Shown piece after piece: positions 20,479-22,371 of a stretch of DNA of 22,371 nt. Source of the DNA: Saccoglossus kowalevskii. Taxonomy: Eukaryota; Hemichordata; Enteropneusta; Harrimaniidae. Made by a program: the position numbers and the translations under genes. Each line of letters opens with the position of its first letter. The first letter of the stretch is position 1. Below the pieces are notes generated by a model, which did no database searches, was not told the origin of the DNA, and saw only the letters and a list, made by a program, of their open reading frames with translations. The stretch lies in the NCBI RefSeq assembly GCF_000003605.2, contig NW_003131853.1, positions 1,298,749 to 1,321,119 on the forward strand. Reading direction: 5' to 3'.

Positions 20479-21090
20479 TTGGGAAGGTCATCAAATGACA
20501 TCAATATCCAGGAGGTGTTGCTTTCTAGATTTATGACAGATTCCCAAATATTGGTTTTACCGGGTATTGCTCTAGATGAATCTGAATTGATTATCATAGT
20601 TTATTTGATTGAAAATAAACAAAATAATATTACCGGCAACATGTACAACATAATTAAAGATATGTATAGCCATATCAAATACAAAGTAAAAACTAAAGAG
20701 GGCAAATCGGTAACCGTACACTTCACCTCTTCTACTGGATTAAAACAGGGATGCACCACTCTTTGTCAATGACCTGCCAAATATTTTGGAGCCAAAAACT
20801 TGTGACCCACCATTCCTAAATAGTTTGCAATGCTGTTTGGATAACCTATCAAAATACACAACAAAATGGCAACTAAATGTCAATACTGAACAATTCAAAA
20901 TTATGATATATAATAAATCTAAAAAATTGCACCTTTTTCTTCGAAGGGAAGGAACTTGATGTTGTAAATATCTCAAGTCTCATTATTAGCTGGGCAGGTA
21001 TGGGGAATCTGAAAAGAAAACGTCACAAAGCATTGTTTCCTCTGGAAGAACGAATTGGTCATGATAGAAAACTAAACATTGAATTGCCAC
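20479..21090 (+). pseudogene. Degenerate non-LTR retrotransposon reverse transcriptase fragment
   Basis: Three reading frames together resemble the palm-to-thumb part of a LINE reverse transcriptase. The first (about 20479-20772) has MYNIIKDMYSHIKYKV, then STGLKQGC, the usual GxxQGC motif. The second (20759-20959) resumes with LFVNDLPNIL and continues with LDNLSKYTTKWQLNVNTE. The third (about 20935-21085) has FFFEGKELDVVN, then MGNLKRKRHKALFPLEERIG. Two frameshifts separate them. Residues normally lying between QGC and LFxNDL are missing, and the catalytic YADD segment expected before LDNL is also deleted. It is non-functional. The clade (CR1/Rex-like) is only a guess. Confidence 0.72.
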
Positions 21091-21342
21091 GCAATAATCA
21101 ATCATTATTATTATTATTATCTTAATTTTCTTTAACTTTTATTTTTGTTACTGTTTTTAAAATGTATTACATAACAGCCTAAAATTATTACGTAGACGGT
21201 AGAGACCAGAATTGATTGAATGAACTCATATATTTGAGTGGAAAACAATTAGCGCAATAAGATGACCACTGGTACCTGACAATTGTATAAATATATTGCC
21301 CATTCTCTGATCCTTTCTTATATTATTCTGTCTGATCATAAA
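21091..21342. other. Intergenic, upstream of the second ABHD-like first exon
   Basis: A short ATT repeat lies at about 21105-21120, at the downstream edge of the LINE remnant. No gene is seen. Confidence 0.4.
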
Positions 21343-21445
21343 CACGTGCAAGTAATGAGTCATGTAACTGCAACCGTTTGCTTACATCGCGCATCAGCAT
21401 ACATTGAGTCATCGCGTGTCAGGTGACCACCAGTCACGTGACACG
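21343..21445 (+). promoter_or_regulatory. E-box and AP-1 cluster with a 13-bp inverted repeat (proximal promoter)
   Basis: Within 103 bases there are CACGTG (21343-21348), TGAGTCA (21356-21362), TGAGTCA (21405-21411), CAGGTG (21420-21425) and the palindrome GTCACGTGAC (21433-21442). CGTGTCAGGTGAC (21415-21427) and GTCACGTGACACG (21433-21445) are inverted arms with one mismatch and a 5-base centre. GTCACGTGAC equals the CLEAR-type consensus of TFEB/USF-class factors, and TGAGTCA is the AP-1 consensus. The cluster lies 39-140 bases before the ATG at 21484, a typical proximal-promoter position. Confidence 0.5.
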
Positions 21446-21483
21446 TAGATTGCCGTCATCAAGATATCCCTGAAGATATGATC

Positions 21484-21524
21484 ATGGCAGGCGAAGACGG
21501 ACAGGTCGTTCAAACTAATGACAG
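21484..21524 (+). CDS. Putative first coding exon of a second, tandem ABHD4/5-like gene (partial)
   Basis: ATG opens 13 codons (MAGEDGQVVQTND) plus two bases, AG, before the donor GTAAAG. Exon 1 of the confirmed ABHD gene (12471-12541) likewise begins MA, is acidic, and ends GAC-AG/GTAAAC in phase 2. A phase-2 end lets the AG be completed to Ser or Arg in the next exon, as in the first gene. Same strand, about 3.2 kb downstream of the first gene's stop. An in-frame ATG two codons upstream (21478) could be the real start. No Trp-rich second exon is found up to 22371, so the body would lie outside the window; intron 1 of the first gene is 1.8 kb, so this is not surprising. The exon is short, so the call rests on structure more than sequence identity. 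Confidence 0.45.
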
Positions 21525-22371
21525 GTAAAGTTAATAACCGAAACAATACAGAATTGCATCGTTTTGTGTGAGTTTGAAAACATAATGACGCTGTTCTTTT
21601 CCCGCGACAATTGTTTCCAGCACCGTGTAAAGAGCATGTATGTAAATACTTACAGTCTTTTCCGAGTCGGTTGGACGTTTCATCAGCAACAAGTACATTG
21701 GTTACTGAGGGACGGTGATGTATGTTATATCATGGGTATAAGCAAATCGACAAAGACACACTAGTAATTGGAGAAATAATTCTTGACATTTCGAATTCAG
21801 TTTTAGTTTACGTTAAGACCACTTAACTTATAGGACGCAATCTCAGAGACGAGCTGTTATTTTTGCCAAGTCATGCTTATCAGGGGAAATTATGTTTCTG
21901 GCGAATTGCAGTCACACCAATTCACTCATGGCCATGAGAAATGTAAAAAATGTAATGTGGTGGTCTCTGATGTTTTCCGGTACTGGTCTGCTATGCATGG
22001 GAAAATGGTTTTATTTGATTTTATCAGTTGATTGTTTTATTTACCATTGTTGCATTCATGATTAATATTTACATTCAACAATTCACAATATTCAATATAT
22101 TATTGGTGCAACAAAAGCATGCAAGTATAAATTTCAATGGCAGCCAATCAAAGAGCACAGTGCGAATGAGGTCATTTGAAAACGTTCCAATGTTATTCAA
22201 TCGGCCAACAGAAACCTCTCATTTCAGTTTGAATTGGGAAATTAATAAATATTTATAAACATTAAGGGATAGTCCTTGTTGCGCTGAGTGTATATGGTGT
22301 CAAGAAACAAATATTTGTTGTTTGTGTGATGAAAATAATCTCATCTCAACTCAATTCAGTATAACACGACC
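21525..22371 (+). other. Probable first intron of the second ABHD-like gene; nothing else seen
   Basis: No exon resembling the lipid-droplet anchor or hydrolase core is present on the plus strand. The open frames at 21564-21764 and 22028-22258 show no recognisable domain. Confidence 0.35.

Noticed and set aside
21707-21718. TGAGGGACGGTG, matching one arm of the palindrome at 10751-10779
   Set aside because: There is no inverted partner or flanking direct repeat here; probably coincidence.
21616-21764. Possible second exon of the downstream ABHD-like gene (acceptor-like CAG followed by an open frame)
   Set aside because: The translation lacks the Trp-rich WLxxW.PTS pattern expected after exon 1, so it was not joined.

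Overview
The window reads as nuclear DNA of an animal, most likely a marine invertebrate deuterostome such as a hemichordate or lancelet; that placement is an inference. The evidence is AT-rich DNA with low gene density, two intron-containing genes whose exons join in frame at GT/AG borders, many small non-autonomous DNA transposons, and a decayed LINE reverse transcriptase. There are no operons, no long uninterrupted ORFs, and no CRISPR or rRNA.

Region by region: 1-20 is the end of a TTAA-flanked inverted-repeat element, and a short complete relative lies at 2305-2437. Between about 3836 and 6790 there are two diverged tandem copies of a roughly 1.2-1.5 kb non-coding unit. A 162-bp hAT-type miniature element with a perfect 8-bp target duplication sits at their junction (5147-5308). 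At 8570-9437 a four-exon gene encodes a 141-residue secreted cysteine-rich protein made of two related half-EGF modules, one per exon. A 269-bp TTAA element containing a 37-codon ORF is at 10045-10313, followed by about 2 kb with no recognisable gene.

The best-identified gene is a six-exon ABHD4/ABHD5-type alpha/beta hydrolase (12471-18320, 355 residues). It has a tryptophan-rich lipid-droplet anchor, a GHSLG nucleophile elbow and a C-terminal histidine. The usual acidic residue is Asn, and the HX4D motif is HX4E. Downstream come a TA-flanked miniature element (18616-18803), a degraded TTAA element (about 19559-19655), a short palindrome (20108-20146) and a LINE pseudogene (about 20479-21090). 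At 21484-21524 a second exon very like the first ABHD exon appears: same strand, MA start, acidic content, and a donor in the same phase. It has a dense E-box/AP-1 upstream region, and I read it as the start of a tandem paralogue whose body lies beyond the window.

Functionally the ABHD4/5 gene and its possible neighbour point to lipid-droplet or N-acylphospholipid metabolism. MiT/TFE-type E-boxes (TCACATGA and GTCACGTGAC) lie just upstream of both first exons and could link them to lysosomal and lipid control; this is inferred from motifs only. The secreted peptide gene has no visible functional link to the ABHD genes.
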